64,000 nt of DNA, taken from LMUY01 sp965199105 (GTDB lineage: Bacteria > Pseudomonadota > Alphaproteobacteria > Acetobacterales > Acetobacteraceae). The DNA is taken from contig CBDAQO010000002.1 in assembly GCA_965199105.1 (NCBI GenBank), positions 682,001-746,000 of the forward strand. Direction: 5' to 3'. Positions 1 to 7,739 of this stretch are shown piece after piece. A model generated the notes under the pieces. The model had not been told where the DNA came from. It ran no database searches and saw nothing but the letters and a program-made list of their open reading frames with translations. A program made the translations under genes and the position numbers. How positions within the stretch are numbered: the stretch's first letter is position 1; each line of letters opens with the position of its first letter.

Positions 1-2000
1 GCGCGCGCTACAACCTGCTGAACAACGCGCTGCAGTTCTGCGACATCGGCGAGCGCTCCATCACCGCCTGCGACATCTGCCTGCGCCTGGCGGAGAACCT
101 GCCGGCCGGTGCGCAGCAGACGCGGCGCAGCTTCATGGCCGAAATGCTGCGCTCGGTGGACGTGCTGCTCTTCGGCACCGCCTATTCCAGCCAGCTCACC
201 CGGCGCATCTATCCCCATCTTGCCGGCAAGCGTTGCGAAGTGCTCGGCATTCCCACGCCGGGGGATGCGCGCCTCACCCGGGCGCGCGGCGAGAGCCTGG
301 CGGACCAGCCGCTCAAGGTGGCGGTGGTTGGGAACTTCCTAAGGGCCAAGGGGGCGGACACCATCTTGGCGGTGATCGAAACCGTCGACCCGCGGCGCTT
401 CCAATTCGTGCTGTTCGGCAAGGCGGAGGCGCAATACGAGGACGTGCTGGTGCGCGCCGCCCATCCCCATGTCAGCTATCGCGGGCGCTACGCCGTGGGC
501 GACCTGGACGCGGCTGACGGGTGCGACGTGTCGCTGCACCTGTCGATCTGGCCCGAGACCTACTGCATCTCGCTGTCCGAAACCTGGCAGCGCGGCATCA
601 TTCCCATCGCTAGCCGCATCGGCGCCTTCGCCGACCGCATCGAGCACGGGCACAACGGCTTCCTGGTGGAGGTGGGGGACGCGGCGGCCGTGGTGGGGCT
701 GCTCGAGGCGTTGCGCGCCGACCGCAGCAAGCTCGCCACCCTGCGCCAGAACATCGATCCGAGCCTGTGGACCGAACCCGACGGCTACGCGGCCAAGCTG
801 CTGGACATCTACCGCTCGGTCTGCCCGCGCGCGCCGCTCGCCCGGGGCGCCCTGGCGCTGGACGCCGGCCAGATCCACCTGCTGCCGCATCGCAGTTGGC
901 GCGAGCTGGCGCCGCCGCGCCACATCTTTGACCCGTCACGCCGCTCCGACCTGCAGCTCGACCTGCCGGCCGAGATCACCGGCTGGATGGCGGGCGCGCA
1001 GGGCAAGGTCCATGTCGACCGCGTCGGCCCGCACATGCTGGACAGCATCGAGGCGGGCGGGTTCCGGCCGGTCGACCCGCTGGAGTTGGAGGGCTGGGCG
1101 TTCGTGCCGGACATGGGGATTTCCGGCCAGGTCACCGTCGCCCTGGTCGCCGAGGACGGCCAGAGCACCATCTTCCTCAAGGCGGCCCGGCGAGCGCGGC
1201 CGGACATCGCGGCCAAGTATCCCGGCGCCCCCCAGCAGGCCGGCTTCCTCGCGCGCTGCGAGCTGCGCGGCCAATGGTCGGACGGCCACTATCAGGTGGC
1301 CACCCTCGTCGTGTTCGTGGACCGCGCGGCCTTGCTGCTGAGCCCCCTTTGCGTGGAACTGACCGACGGCCGCGTGACCAACGCCGTGCTGCGAGCGGTT
1401 TCGCCGGCGGGCGTGGAGCGGGCGCTGAAGCAGGTGATGGGGCATGGCGAACCGGCCGTGCGCACCGCGCTGCCGGCGCTGCCGCTGGCAGGTGTGACGG
1501 TCGCGCCGGACCAGCACCTGCGCTACGTGTTCGACGACATCGGCTCCAGCATCGGCGTCGCCGGGTCGGAACAGGTGAGCATCACGCCCTCGGCGCATCT
1601 GCGGCTGCGGGGCTGGGCGTTGCGCAGCCCGCCGCTGCCGGAGGCGGGGGAGCTCTATGTCGGCCTGGTGGCTGCGGGCGGCGACGCCCTGTTCTGGCCG
1701 GCGCAACGGCAGGACCGGCCGGACGTGGCGGCGGCGTTCGCCGGGTCGCCGCCCGATGCAGGGTTCACCGCGACGGTGTTCAACGCCGGCGAGCTGGCGG
1801 ACGGGGCGTGGCACGTGGCGCTGTGCGACATCGCCGCGGGCAGCGCCGTGGTGGGCGCGACCCGGCTGCAATTGGAGGTCCAGGGTGGCCGCTTCGCCCG
1901 GGTGAGCTTCGGCGAGATGGCGGTTGCGACCAAGAGCGGCTTGCTGCAGAGCCTGGTGCCGCCGCCGGCCGTGGCGCCGCGCCGCAAGCGGGTGAAATGA
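1..2000 (+). CDS. Glycosyltransferase family 4 protein with duplicated C-terminal domain (5' end missing)
   Basis: The frame is open from base 3 and has no start in the window, so the gene is truncated at the left edge. The first ~270 readable residues look like the C-terminal Rossmann domain of a GT4 glycosyltransferase. They include a VAVVGNF strand start, a retaining-type E-x7-E motif (ETYCISLSE, about residues 184-192 of the readable part) and a GHNGFLVE segment that would contact the nucleotide sugar. The remaining ~350 residues contain two related ~90-residue units, starting near bases 1079 and 1585. Each has a GWA core, an RPD-(I/V)A motif, an AGF motif and a DG-x-(Y/W) end. This suggests a transferase for exopolysaccharide or LPS with a carbohydrate-binding-like tail; the acceptor sugar cannot be told. 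It is followed 91 bases later by lipA, with no clear operon link. Confidence 0.75.
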   Translation, partial: ARYNLLNNALQFCDIGERSITACDICLRLAENLPAGAQQTRRSFMAEMLRSVDVLLFGTAYSSQLTRRIYPHLAGKRCEVLGIPTPGDARLTRARGESLADQPLKVAVVGNFLRAKGADTILAVIETVDPRRFQFVLFGKAEAQYEDVLVRAAHPHVSYRGRYAVGDLDAADGCDVSLHLSIWPETYCISLSETWQRGIIPIASRIGAFADRIEHGHNGFLVEVGDAAAVVGLLEALRADRSKLATLRQNIDPSLWTEPDGYAAKLLDIYRSVCPRAPLARGALALDAGQIHLLPHRSWRELAPPRHIFDPSRRSDLQLDLPAEITGWMAGAQGKVHVDRVGPHMLDSIEAGGFRPVDPLELEGWAFVPDMGISGQVTVALVAEDGQSTIFLKAARRARPDIAAKYPGAPQQAGFLARCELRGQWSDGHYQVATLVVFVDRAALLLSPLCVELTDGRVTNAVLRAVSPAGVERALKQVMGHGEPAVRTALPALPLAGVTVAPDQHLRYVFDDIGSSIGVAGSEQVSITPSAHLRLRGWALRSPPLPEAGELYVGLVAAGGDALFWPAQRQDRPDVAAAFAGSPPDAGFTATVFNAGELADGAWHVALCDIAAGSAVVGATRLQLEVQGGRFARVSFGEMAVATKSGLLQSLVPPPAVAPRRKRVK

Positions 2001-2091
2001 CCCGCGCCGCCCTCCCGCTGCGCGTGGCTTGACCTCCGGGGCCCCGGGCGCCACTTGTCAGTAACACCAGACATCCCGCCGCAGGGGTTCC

Positions 2092-3063
2092 ATGTCCACC
2101 CGAGTCCTCATCGACCACCGCGCCGGCGGCGTCATCCGCCATCCTGAGAAGGTCAACCGTCCCGCCACGGCGGCACTGCGTAAGCCGGACTGGATCCGCG
2201 TGCGTGCGCCGTCGCACCCGGTCTACCAGGAAACCCGCGCCTTGATGCGCGAGCACGGCTTGGTGACGGTGTGCGAGGAGGCCGCCTGCCCCAACATCGG
2301 CGAGTGCTGGTCGCAGCGCCACGCCACCATGATGGTGATGGGCGACACCTGCACCCGCGCCTGCGCCTTCTGCAACGTGCGCACCGGGCAGCCCGAGGCG
2401 CTGGACGCGACCGAGCCCGCCCGCGTGGCCGACGCGGTGGCCAAGCTCGGCCTGCGCCACGTCGTGATCACCTCGGTGGACCGGGACGACCTGGCCGATG
2501 GCGGCGCCGCGCACATCGCCGCCGTGATCCGCGCCATCCGCGCCGCCGCCCCCGCCACCACGGTGGAGGTGCTGACCCCGGACTTCCTGCGCAAGCCCGG
2601 CGCCCTTGAGCTGGTGGTCGCCGCCCGGCCGGACGTGTTCAACCACAACCTCGAGACCGTGCCCCGGCTCTACCCGACCATCCGGCCCGGCGCGCGTTAC
2701 TTCCAGTCGCTGCGGCTGCTGGACCAGGTGAAGGCGCTCGACCCGGGCATTTTCACCAAATCTGGCCTGATGGTGGGCTTGGGCGAGGCCAAGGGCGAGA
2801 TCATGCAGGTGATGGACGACATGCGGATGGCCGACATCGACTTCCTCACGCTGGGTCAATACCTGCAGCCGACCCCGAAACACGCTGCGGTGGACCGCTT
2901 CGTCACCCCCGACGAGTTTGCCGACTACGCCAGCATGGCGCGGGCCAAGGGCTTCCTGGTGGTGAGCGCCACCCCGCTCACGCGCTCGTCCTACCACGCG
3001 GACAGTGACTTCGCGGCGCTGCGGGCGGCGCGCGAGGCCGTGCTGCAAACCAGGGCGGTCTAG
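2092..3063 (+). CDS. lipA: Lipoyl synthase
   Basis: Radical SAM enzyme that inserts two sulfurs into octanoyl groups on lipoyl domains of the 2-oxoacid dehydrogenases and the glycine cleavage system. At 323 residues it is the usual family length. Both iron-sulfur sites are visible: the auxiliary cluster cysteines C61, C66 and C72 (C-x4-C-x5-C) and the radical SAM motif C87-x3-C91-x2-C94. The C-terminal RSSY serine motif that completes the auxiliary cluster is also present. The ATG follows a weak purine stretch. The TAG stop is directly followed by the GTG of the START-domain gene, so the two are almost certainly one transcript; this lipA-COQ10/RatA pair is common in alphaproteobacteria. Confidence 0.97.
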   Translation: MSTRVLIDHRAGGVIRHPEKVNRPATAALRKPDWIRVRAPSHPVYQETRALMREHGLVTVCEEAACPNIGECWSQRHATMMVMGDTCTRACAFCNVRTGQPEALDATEPARVADAVAKLGLRHVVITSVDRDDLADGGAAHIAAVIRAIRAAAPATTVEVLTPDFLRKPGALELVVAARPDVFNHNLETVPRLYPTIRPGARYFQSLRLLDQVKALDPGIFTKSGLMVGLGEAKGEIMQVMDDMRMADIDFLTLGQYLQPTPKHAAVDRFVTPDEFADYASMARAKGFLVVSATPLTRSSYHADSDFAALRAAREAVLQTRAV

Positions 3064-3537
3064 GTGCCGACGCACGCCGAGCACAAGCTGGTGCCCTACA
3101 CGGCCGAGCAGATCTTCGACCTGGTTGCCGACGTCGGCAAATACCACGAGTTCCTACCCTGGTGCGCCGCCTCCCGGGTGCGCACGCGGACGGAGACCGA
3201 GCTGGTGGCCGACCTGACCATCGGCTTCGGCCCGTTTCGCGAGAGCTTCACCAGCCGGGTGCAGCTCGACCGGGCCCATACCGTGCAGGTGCGCTACGAG
3301 AATGGGCCGTTCCGCTACCTCAACAACCAGTGGTCGTTCACGCCCGCGGCGAATGGCTGCCGGGTGGATTTCTTTGTCGATTTCGAGTTCCGCAGCCGGA
3401 TGCTGCAGGCCGCGATCGGCGTCGTCTTCAACCAGGCGGTGCACGCGATGGTCAATGCCTTCCTCAAGCGCGCGCGTGACGTCTATGGCCGACCGAGCGC
3501 CACCGTTGCCGTCACCCCGGTGGCGGTGAAGGGATGA
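3064..3537 (+). CDS. COQ10/RatA-like START-domain protein
   Basis: 157 residues, GTG start immediately after the lipA stop. The sequence matches the polyketide cyclase/START family seen in coenzyme Q-binding COQ10 and in proteins annotated RatA: an AEQIFDLVADV start, a YHEFLPWC motif, and the C-terminal helix with FNQAVHAMVNAF. The fold makes a hydrophobic pocket, and the family is thought to bind ubiquinone or its intermediates for respiration. The RatA ribosome-toxin annotation comes from the E. coli paralogue and need not apply here. The gene overlaps the next one by ATGA, so translation is coupled. Confidence 0.85.
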   Translation: MPTHAEHKLVPYTAEQIFDLVADVGKYHEFLPWCAASRVRTRTETELVADLTIGFGPFRESFTSRVQLDRAHTVQVRYENGPFRYLNNQWSFTPAANGCRVDFFVDFEFRSRMLQAAIGVVFNQAVHAMVNAFLKRARDVYGRPSATVAVTPVAVKG

Positions 3538-4598
3538 TGAGCTTCGCCCCGCCGCCGTATCGCCCGGCGGTTCCGGTCCGCATCAACCTCTACTCCGACA
3601 CCCAGACCCGCCCGACCCGCGCCATGCGCGCCTTCATGGTGGAAGCCGAGGTGGGGGACGAGCAGCATGGCGACGACCCGACCGTGACCGCGCTGTGCGA
3701 GCGGATGGCGGCGATGCTGGGCAAGGAGGCCGCGATGTTCCTGCCCAGCGGCACCATGTGCAACCAGATCGCGATGCTGACGCATTGCCGGCCCGGCGAT
3801 GAAATCCTGGCGCACCAGACCGCGCACATCATCACCAGCGAGGGCGGCGGGGGCAGCGCGCTGGCCGGGGTCAGCATCTTCGGGCTGCCGGGTGAGGACG
3901 GCCAGTTCGGGCCCGAGGCGGTGTTCCATGCGGTCCGCGCCCGCTCGCGCTACGCCCCGTCGCAGGCGCTGCTGGCGGTGGAGCAGACCGCCAACCTGGC
4001 CGGCGGCACGGTCTGGCCGCTGGACCGGCTGAACGACGTGGCCGACGTGGCGCACGCGCATGGCATGGCCACGCATATGGACGGCGCGCGGCTGATGAAC
4101 GCCGTGGTGGCGACCGGGGTGCCGGTGGCCGAGATGGTGGCGAAATACGACTCGGTGTGGTTGGACTTCACCAAGGGCCTGGGCGCTCCGCTCGGCGCGG
4201 TGCTCGCCGGGTCGGCCGAGTTCATCGGCGCGGCGTGGCGTTGGAAGCAGCGGCTGGGCGGCTCGTTGCGCCAGGCCGGCATCAGCGCGGCGGCCTGCCT
4301 GTATGCGCTCGAACACCATATCGATCGCCTTGCCGAGGACCACGCCAACGCCCAGGCCCTGGCGCGCGGCCTGGCGCAAATCCCCGGCCTATCGGTGCCG
4401 ACGCCGCAAACCAACCTGGTCTATATCGACACGTCCGCCGCCGGCTTCGATGCCGAGGAGTTGGCCCGGCGCGCGGCCGAGCATGGCGTGCTGATTTCCG
4501 TTATGGGCCCGCACAGCGCGCGCGCCTGCACCCACCTGGACATCTCGGCCGCGCAGGTGGAAGAGGCAGCCGCCGTCATCCGGTCCGTCGCGGGCTGA
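3534..4598 (+). CDS. ltaE: Low-specificity L-threonine aldolase
   Basis: PLP enzyme of fold type I that cleaves L-threonine or L-allo-threonine to glycine and acetaldehyde. 354 residues, typical for the family. Visible motifs are INLYSDTQTRPT at the N-terminus, a GTMCNQIA cofactor loop, ethanolamine-type EQTANLAGG, HMDGARL (aspartate that contacts the pyridine nitrogen) and the Schiff-base lysine in DFTKGLGAP. The start codon overlaps the previous stop (ATGATGA), giving translational coupling with the START-domain gene. An extension of about 17 residues precedes the conserved core. Function is secure at family level; the preference for threonine isomers is not. Confidence 0.92.
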   Translation: MMSFAPPPYRPAVPVRINLYSDTQTRPTRAMRAFMVEAEVGDEQHGDDPTVTALCERMAAMLGKEAAMFLPSGTMCNQIAMLTHCRPGDEILAHQTAHIITSEGGGGSALAGVSIFGLPGEDGQFGPEAVFHAVRARSRYAPSQALLAVEQTANLAGGTVWPLDRLNDVADVAHAHGMATHMDGARLMNAVVATGVPVAEMVAKYDSVWLDFTKGLGAPLGAVLAGSAEFIGAAWRWKQRLGGSLRQAGISAAACLYALEHHIDRLAEDHANAQALARGLAQIPGLSVPTPQTNLVYIDTSAAGFDAEELARRAAEHGVLISVMGPHSARACTHLDISAAQVEEAAAVIRSVAG

Positions 4599-4635
4599 CC
4601 GCAGCAGCCTTGGGGCGGCCACTCTGGAGAACCTG

Positions 4636-4977
4636 ATGCGTGTCATCGTTGCCGCCGCGTTCCTGCTCAGCCTGGCTAGCCTGGCCCAGGCGCAAACCCC
4701 GCTGACCGGGACGACCGGCCCTCAGACCACGGCTCCGCTGCCCGCCGCCCCGCCGGCCGCCACCCGCACGCCGCGGCGGACGCTGCAGCAGCGGTTCGAC
4801 GCCGCCAACACCAGCCATGACGGCCACCTGACCTTGGCGCAGGCGCAGAGCGGGATGCCCGCCGTCGCGCGCAACTTCGCCGCCATCGACAGCGACAACA
4901 AGGGTTACGTCACGCTGGAGCAAATCCGCGCCTACGCCCGCGCCCGCCGCGCCGCTCGCGGCACCAGCACGCCGTGA
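4636..4977 (+). CDS. Exported EF-hand protein
   Basis: 113 residues. It begins with a Sec-type signal peptide (MRVIVAAAFLLSLASLAQAQ) with a likely cleavage after AQA, then a Pro/Thr/Ala-rich linker of ~30 residues. Two EF-hand-like segments follow: one with N-T-S-H-D-G-H spacing (about residues 57-69) and one with D-S-D-N-K-G-Y (about residues 82-93). The second is the better calcium loop; the first starts with Asn instead of Asp and may bind weakly. GGAG stands 8 bases before the ATG. Its stop overlaps the GTG of the next small gene (GTGA). It is probably a periplasmic calcium-binding protein; its role is unknown. Confidence 0.7.
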   Translation: MRVIVAAAFLLSLASLAQAQTPLTGTTGPQTTAPLPAAPPAATRTPRRTLQQRFDAANTSHDGHLTLAQAQSGMPAVARNFAAIDSDNKGYVTLEQIRAYARARRAARGTSTP

Positions 4978-5159
4978 CCGACGCGACGGCCGCCGGCACA
5001 CCCGAGGCGGTGGCGTTCCGGCTGATGGAGAAGGTGTTGGAGGTGCATCCTCAACCGCTCAACAAGGAGGAGGTGCTCAAGCTCTACGCCGAGTGCTTGG
5101 CCACCGTCCGCGGCCCAGTGGCGCAGGACCTGCTGGAGGCGCTGAACTTCGAGGATTAG
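4974..5159 (+). CDS. Small hypothetical protein coupled to the EF-hand gene
   Basis: 61 residues starting at a GTG that overlaps the preceding stop. No signal peptide or membrane segment. It is acidic at the C-terminus and mostly helical, with LMEKVLEVHP and LLEALNFED segments. I do not recognise a family. The overlap and the coding-like composition support it as a real gene, with translation dependent on the EF-hand cistron. Confidence 0.55.
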   Translation: MTDATAAGTPEAVAFRLMEKVLEVHPQPLNKEEVLKLYAECLATVRGPVAQDLLEALNFED

Positions 5160-5166
5160 CCGACGA

Positions 5167-5412
5167 CTAGGCCAGGTCCCGTTCGGACTTCGTCGGGTAA
5201 AATCGCTTCTTATCACCAAGTTGATAGAATAACGTGCCATGCGCGATAGGTCCCCAGCCGGTCGGCACCCAAACATCTCCGTTGGCGTCCTGCCAGCCAT
5301 AGCCTGGCCCCTTGGGATTTCGCACCCAGTTCTCGCCTCTCTTCGGGTCTGTGAAGCTTTCCGCCGGACCAGGCTTGCCAGGCGCCTTAGCACCAGTCGG
5401 GCTATCGCTCAC
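5167..5412 (-). CDS. Polymorphic-toxin-like C-terminal fragment, probably a remnant
   Basis: 81 residues from a GTG. The centre carries a Gly/Trp-rich pattern (ENWVRNPKGPGYGW, then VWVPTGWG and AHG) that I associate with the C-terminal toxin domain annotated as polymorphic toxin type 37. After AHG the sequence departs from that pattern (TLFYQLGDKKRFYP). The frame stays open for 27 more codons upstream, to a stop at 5494-5496, and reads protein-like (SRDAFRAQFLNPG) but has no start codon. This suggests that the real N-terminal part is lost or shifted out of frame. Base composition is clearly less GC-rich than the neighbours. No immunity gene is evident next to it. Confidence 0.45.
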   Translation of the reverse strand: MSDSPTGAKAPGKPGPAESFTDPKRGENWVRNPKGPGYGWQDANGDVWVPTGWGPIAHGTLFYQLGDKKRFYPTKSERDLA

Positions 5413-5740
5413 ACCTGGGTTCAGGAACTGTGCGCGGAATGCGTCGCGGCTTAGTCCGGAGGCCCATACCAGGCAGCGAGGGAGGTTTTTAGGTTAGTCA
5501 GTGCGGTGTTGCTGACCGGTGAGTTGCACTGGCTGCGATGTGCCGCCGGAACGTGCATGATAATGTTTGAAGTGACATATTCAGCTCGATCACCTGCGTT
5601 GACCGGCTGAGCGCGGCAGCGGCAGGGTGCATGCAAACCTGGAGCATGGTCTCTTCGACCATGCTCCGCTTGACTGAGAAAAGAGCAGCTTGATCCGAGC
5701 CTTCAGATCGCGAAGCCACTCCGATTGCTCGGACGCTGCG
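5413..5740. other. AT-richer intergenic patch with a perfect hairpin
   Basis: About 330 bases without a convincing gene, with weaker codon structure and lower GC than its surroundings. A second minus-strand frame (5451-5636) ends in the protein-like stretch LTNLKTSLAAWYGPPD and stops just where the toxin-like frame becomes readable, consistent with a frameshifted remnant. A perfect 11-bp inverted repeat lies at 5641-5667. I see no tRNA, transposase or terminal repeat. Confidence 0.5.
5641..5667. repeat. Perfect inverted repeat, 11-bp arms
   Basis: The arms GGAGCATGGTC and GACCATGCTCC flank a 5-base loop (TCTTC). There is no T-tract on either side, so it is not a standard terminator for the SDR gene that ends at 5741. 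It could be a transcript-stabilising hairpin or an inverted repeat left by a lost element. Confidence 0.7.
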
Positions 5741-6511
5741 CTAGGCGCCACCCCAGTTCATCGTAAGCCCGCCGTCCATTACCCAAGTCTGGCCGGTGAC
5801 GTAGTCGGCGGCGTCCGAGGCGAGGAACAGGGTCAGGCCGGCGATTTCCTCGGGCTCGCCGGGTCGGCGCCAGGGGATGGCGGCCATGCTGCTCTCGCGC
5901 TTGGCCGGGTCGTCCAGGCGTTGCTGGGTCATTGGCGTGGCGATTAGGCCGGGGGCGACCGCGTTTACGTTGATGCAATCCGGCGCCACCTCCACCGAGA
6001 GGCTGCGCACCAGCGAGTTCACAGCCGCCTTGGCCATGCCGTAGGGGGCGCTGCCGGGGCCGGGCAGGTGGCCGGCGACCGAGCCGATGAACACGATGCG
6101 GCCGCGCCCGCCGGCCTGCTTGCGGCGACGCACGAAGGCGCGGGCGCAGAACACCGGGCCCTTGAGGTCGGTGTTGATGATGAGGTCCAGCTTGCCATCA
6201 TCCATCTCGGCCACGGGCATGCCGCCCATGCCCTTGCCGGCATTGGCCACCAGCACGTCCGGCACGCCAAGCGCTCGTTCGGTGGCTTGGAACAGGGCGT
6301 CCACCGACGCCGGGTCGCTCACGTCGCACTGGGCGACCAGCGTGCGCCGGCCTGCCGCCTCGACCCGGCGCTTGGTCTCCGCGGCCCCTTCGGCGTCGGT
6401 GTGGTAGCTGATCGCGACGTCGGCGCCCTGCTGGGCGAACAGCGTGGCGGTGGCTTGGCCGATGCCGGAGTCGGCCCCGGTGATGATGGCGACCTTGTTG
6501 GTGAGCTGCAT
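5741..6511 (-). CDS. SDR family NAD(P)-dependent oxidoreductase
   Basis: 256 residues with all classical short-chain dehydrogenase marks: the TGADSGIG cofactor loop (TGxxxGxG) near residue 11, the NAG motif (ANAGKG), a catalytic serine in FIGSVAGH and the YGMAK active site (YxxxK). The closing segment VTGQTWVMDGGLTMNW is typical of glucose 1-dehydrogenase/3-oxoacyl-ACP reductase-like members. Substrate cannot be predicted. It is the last gene of the minus-strand run downstream of the tonB-like gene, 79 bases away, so it may have its own promoter. Confidence 0.88.
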   Translation of the reverse strand: MQLTNKVAIITGADSGIGQATATLFAQQGADVAISYHTDAEGAAETKRRVEAAGRRTLVAQCDVSDPASVDALFQATERALGVPDVLVANAGKGMGGMPVAEMDDGKLDLIINTDLKGPVFCARAFVRRRKQAGGRGRIVFIGSVAGHLPGPGSAPYGMAKAAVNSLVRSLSVEVAPDCINVNAVAPGLIATPMTQQRLDDPAKRESSMAAIPWRRPGEPEEIAGLTLFLASDAADYVTGQTWVMDGGLTMNWGGA

Positions 6512-6590
6512 GAGGGTCTCCCTTGGTGGTCGGGGGGAGAACGCGCGGGGGGGGGCGGTGGGTTCCAGCGGTTGCTTCCGGCGCGAGGCG

Positions 6591-7733
6591 CTAACGGCGG
6601 CCCCGCACCAGAATGTAATGGATCGTGTAGAGCAGCGTCGTCGTGTCCTCCGGGGTTCCGGGGGGGAAGCGCGGCACGGTGGCGTTGCGCCACTCGCTCA
6701 GCCAGGCTGCGTCCAGGAAGGTCGAGCCGGAGCCCGACACCAATTGCAAGCTCATCACCTTGCCGTACCGGTTGATGGTGGCCTGGATGGTGGCCTCGCC
6801 CTCCTCGCCATTGTCGGACGCCTCGCGCGGATAATAGGCGTGGTCGCTGGCCCAGCGGTGGAGCTCGGCCGCCCAGTCCTCGCCCGGGTCGGCGCCCGCA
6901 AGGTGCTTATACTCCGAATCCGACTGGCTGCCGCGCGGCGCTTCGGGGCGGTCCACGCCGTGCTGTGACAGCAGCGACGCCGGGCCGGTCGCCAAAGACC
7001 AGTTCTGCGGCATCGGGAAGCCGGAGCGGCTGCGCGGCACCTGCTGGGTGAAGGCGCGCGGTCTCGGCGGTGGCGGCGGGCGCGATGGCGTCGGCACGCT
7101 CAATTGGAACGGCTGCGGCGGTGGCGGCACCGTCTGCTGCGGAACCACCGGCGTCTCGCCCTCCTCCGACGGATCGAGCGAGACCATCGGCGGCGGCGTG
7201 GCTGCCTGCGGCGTTGGCGGTGCGGGCGTGGGTGGCGGCGGAGCAGGCGTCGGCGGCGTGGCCGGCGCTTGGGGCTGCGGCGGTTGCAGCGATGCCTCCT
7301 GCTGCGGCACCTCCTGCGGCGGCGCGGGCGGCGTCGGCGGGGCGGCCTCGGTTGGAGCCGGCGCGGGCGGAACCGGCTGCGGTGGCGGCGTCGGCGGTGG
7401 CGTGGGCGCCGCGGTGGACTGCGAGGGCGTGGGCGTCGGCTTGGCTTCCAAGTTGCCGAGTGCGGTGCTCGCGGCCGGCGCGGGATTGGGCGTGGCCGTC
7501 GCCGCCTGCTTCTCGCCCGCGCTCTGGAACACCACCGAGACGTCGCTGTCGGCCACCGCCGCCGCAGTGGCCGGCGCGCCATGGGGATGGAAGAACAGGA
7601 TCAGCCCGAGCAGCACCAGGTGCAGCAGCACCGACCCGGCGAGCATCCAGCCCAGCACCGCGCGGCGGCGACGCCAGCGGCTGGACGTCGGTGGCGTCGC
7701 CCGAACGAGGCGGTCAGGCGGCCGAACGTACAT
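6591..7733 (-). CDS. TonB-like energy transducer
   Basis: 380 residues. A short basic cytoplasmic tail is followed by one membrane helix (about residues 28-48, WMLAGSVLLHLVLLGLILFF with its His in the helix). A very long Pro/Ala/Thr/Gln-rich periplasmic spacer of ~150 residues follows, then a C-terminal TonB-type domain (IQATINRYGKVMSLQLVSGSG and a RFPPG motif). In the family this links the ExbB/ExbD proton motor to outer-membrane receptors. Only 6 bases separate it from the cobT stop, so it very likely shares the cobST transcript. That would fit transport of a cobalamin precursor or metal, but this is inference. No exbB/exbD is present in the window. Confidence 0.75.
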   Translation of the reverse strand: MYVRPPDRLVRATPPTSSRWRRRRAVLGWMLAGSVLLHLVLLGLILFFHPHGAPATAAAVADSDVSVVFQSAGEKQAATATPNPAPAASTALGNLEAKPTPTPSQSTAAPTPPPTPPPQPVPPAPAPTEAAPPTPPAPPQEVPQQEASLQPPQPQAPATPPTPAPPPPTPAPPTPQAATPPPMVSLDPSEEGETPVVPQQTVPPPPQPFQLSVPTPSRPPPPPRPRAFTQQVPRSRSGFPMPQNWSLATGPASLLSQHGVDRPEAPRGSQSDSEYKHLAGADPGEDWAAELHRWASDHAYYPREASDNGEEGEATIQATINRYGKVMSLQLVSGSGSTFLDAAWLSEWRNATVPRFPPGTPEDTTTLLYTIHYILVRGRR

Positions 7734-7739
7734 CAGGGA

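Noticed and set aside
5641..5667. Rho-independent terminator of the SDR gene
   Set aside because: It lies beyond the SDR stop in the right place but has no T-tract on the minus strand.
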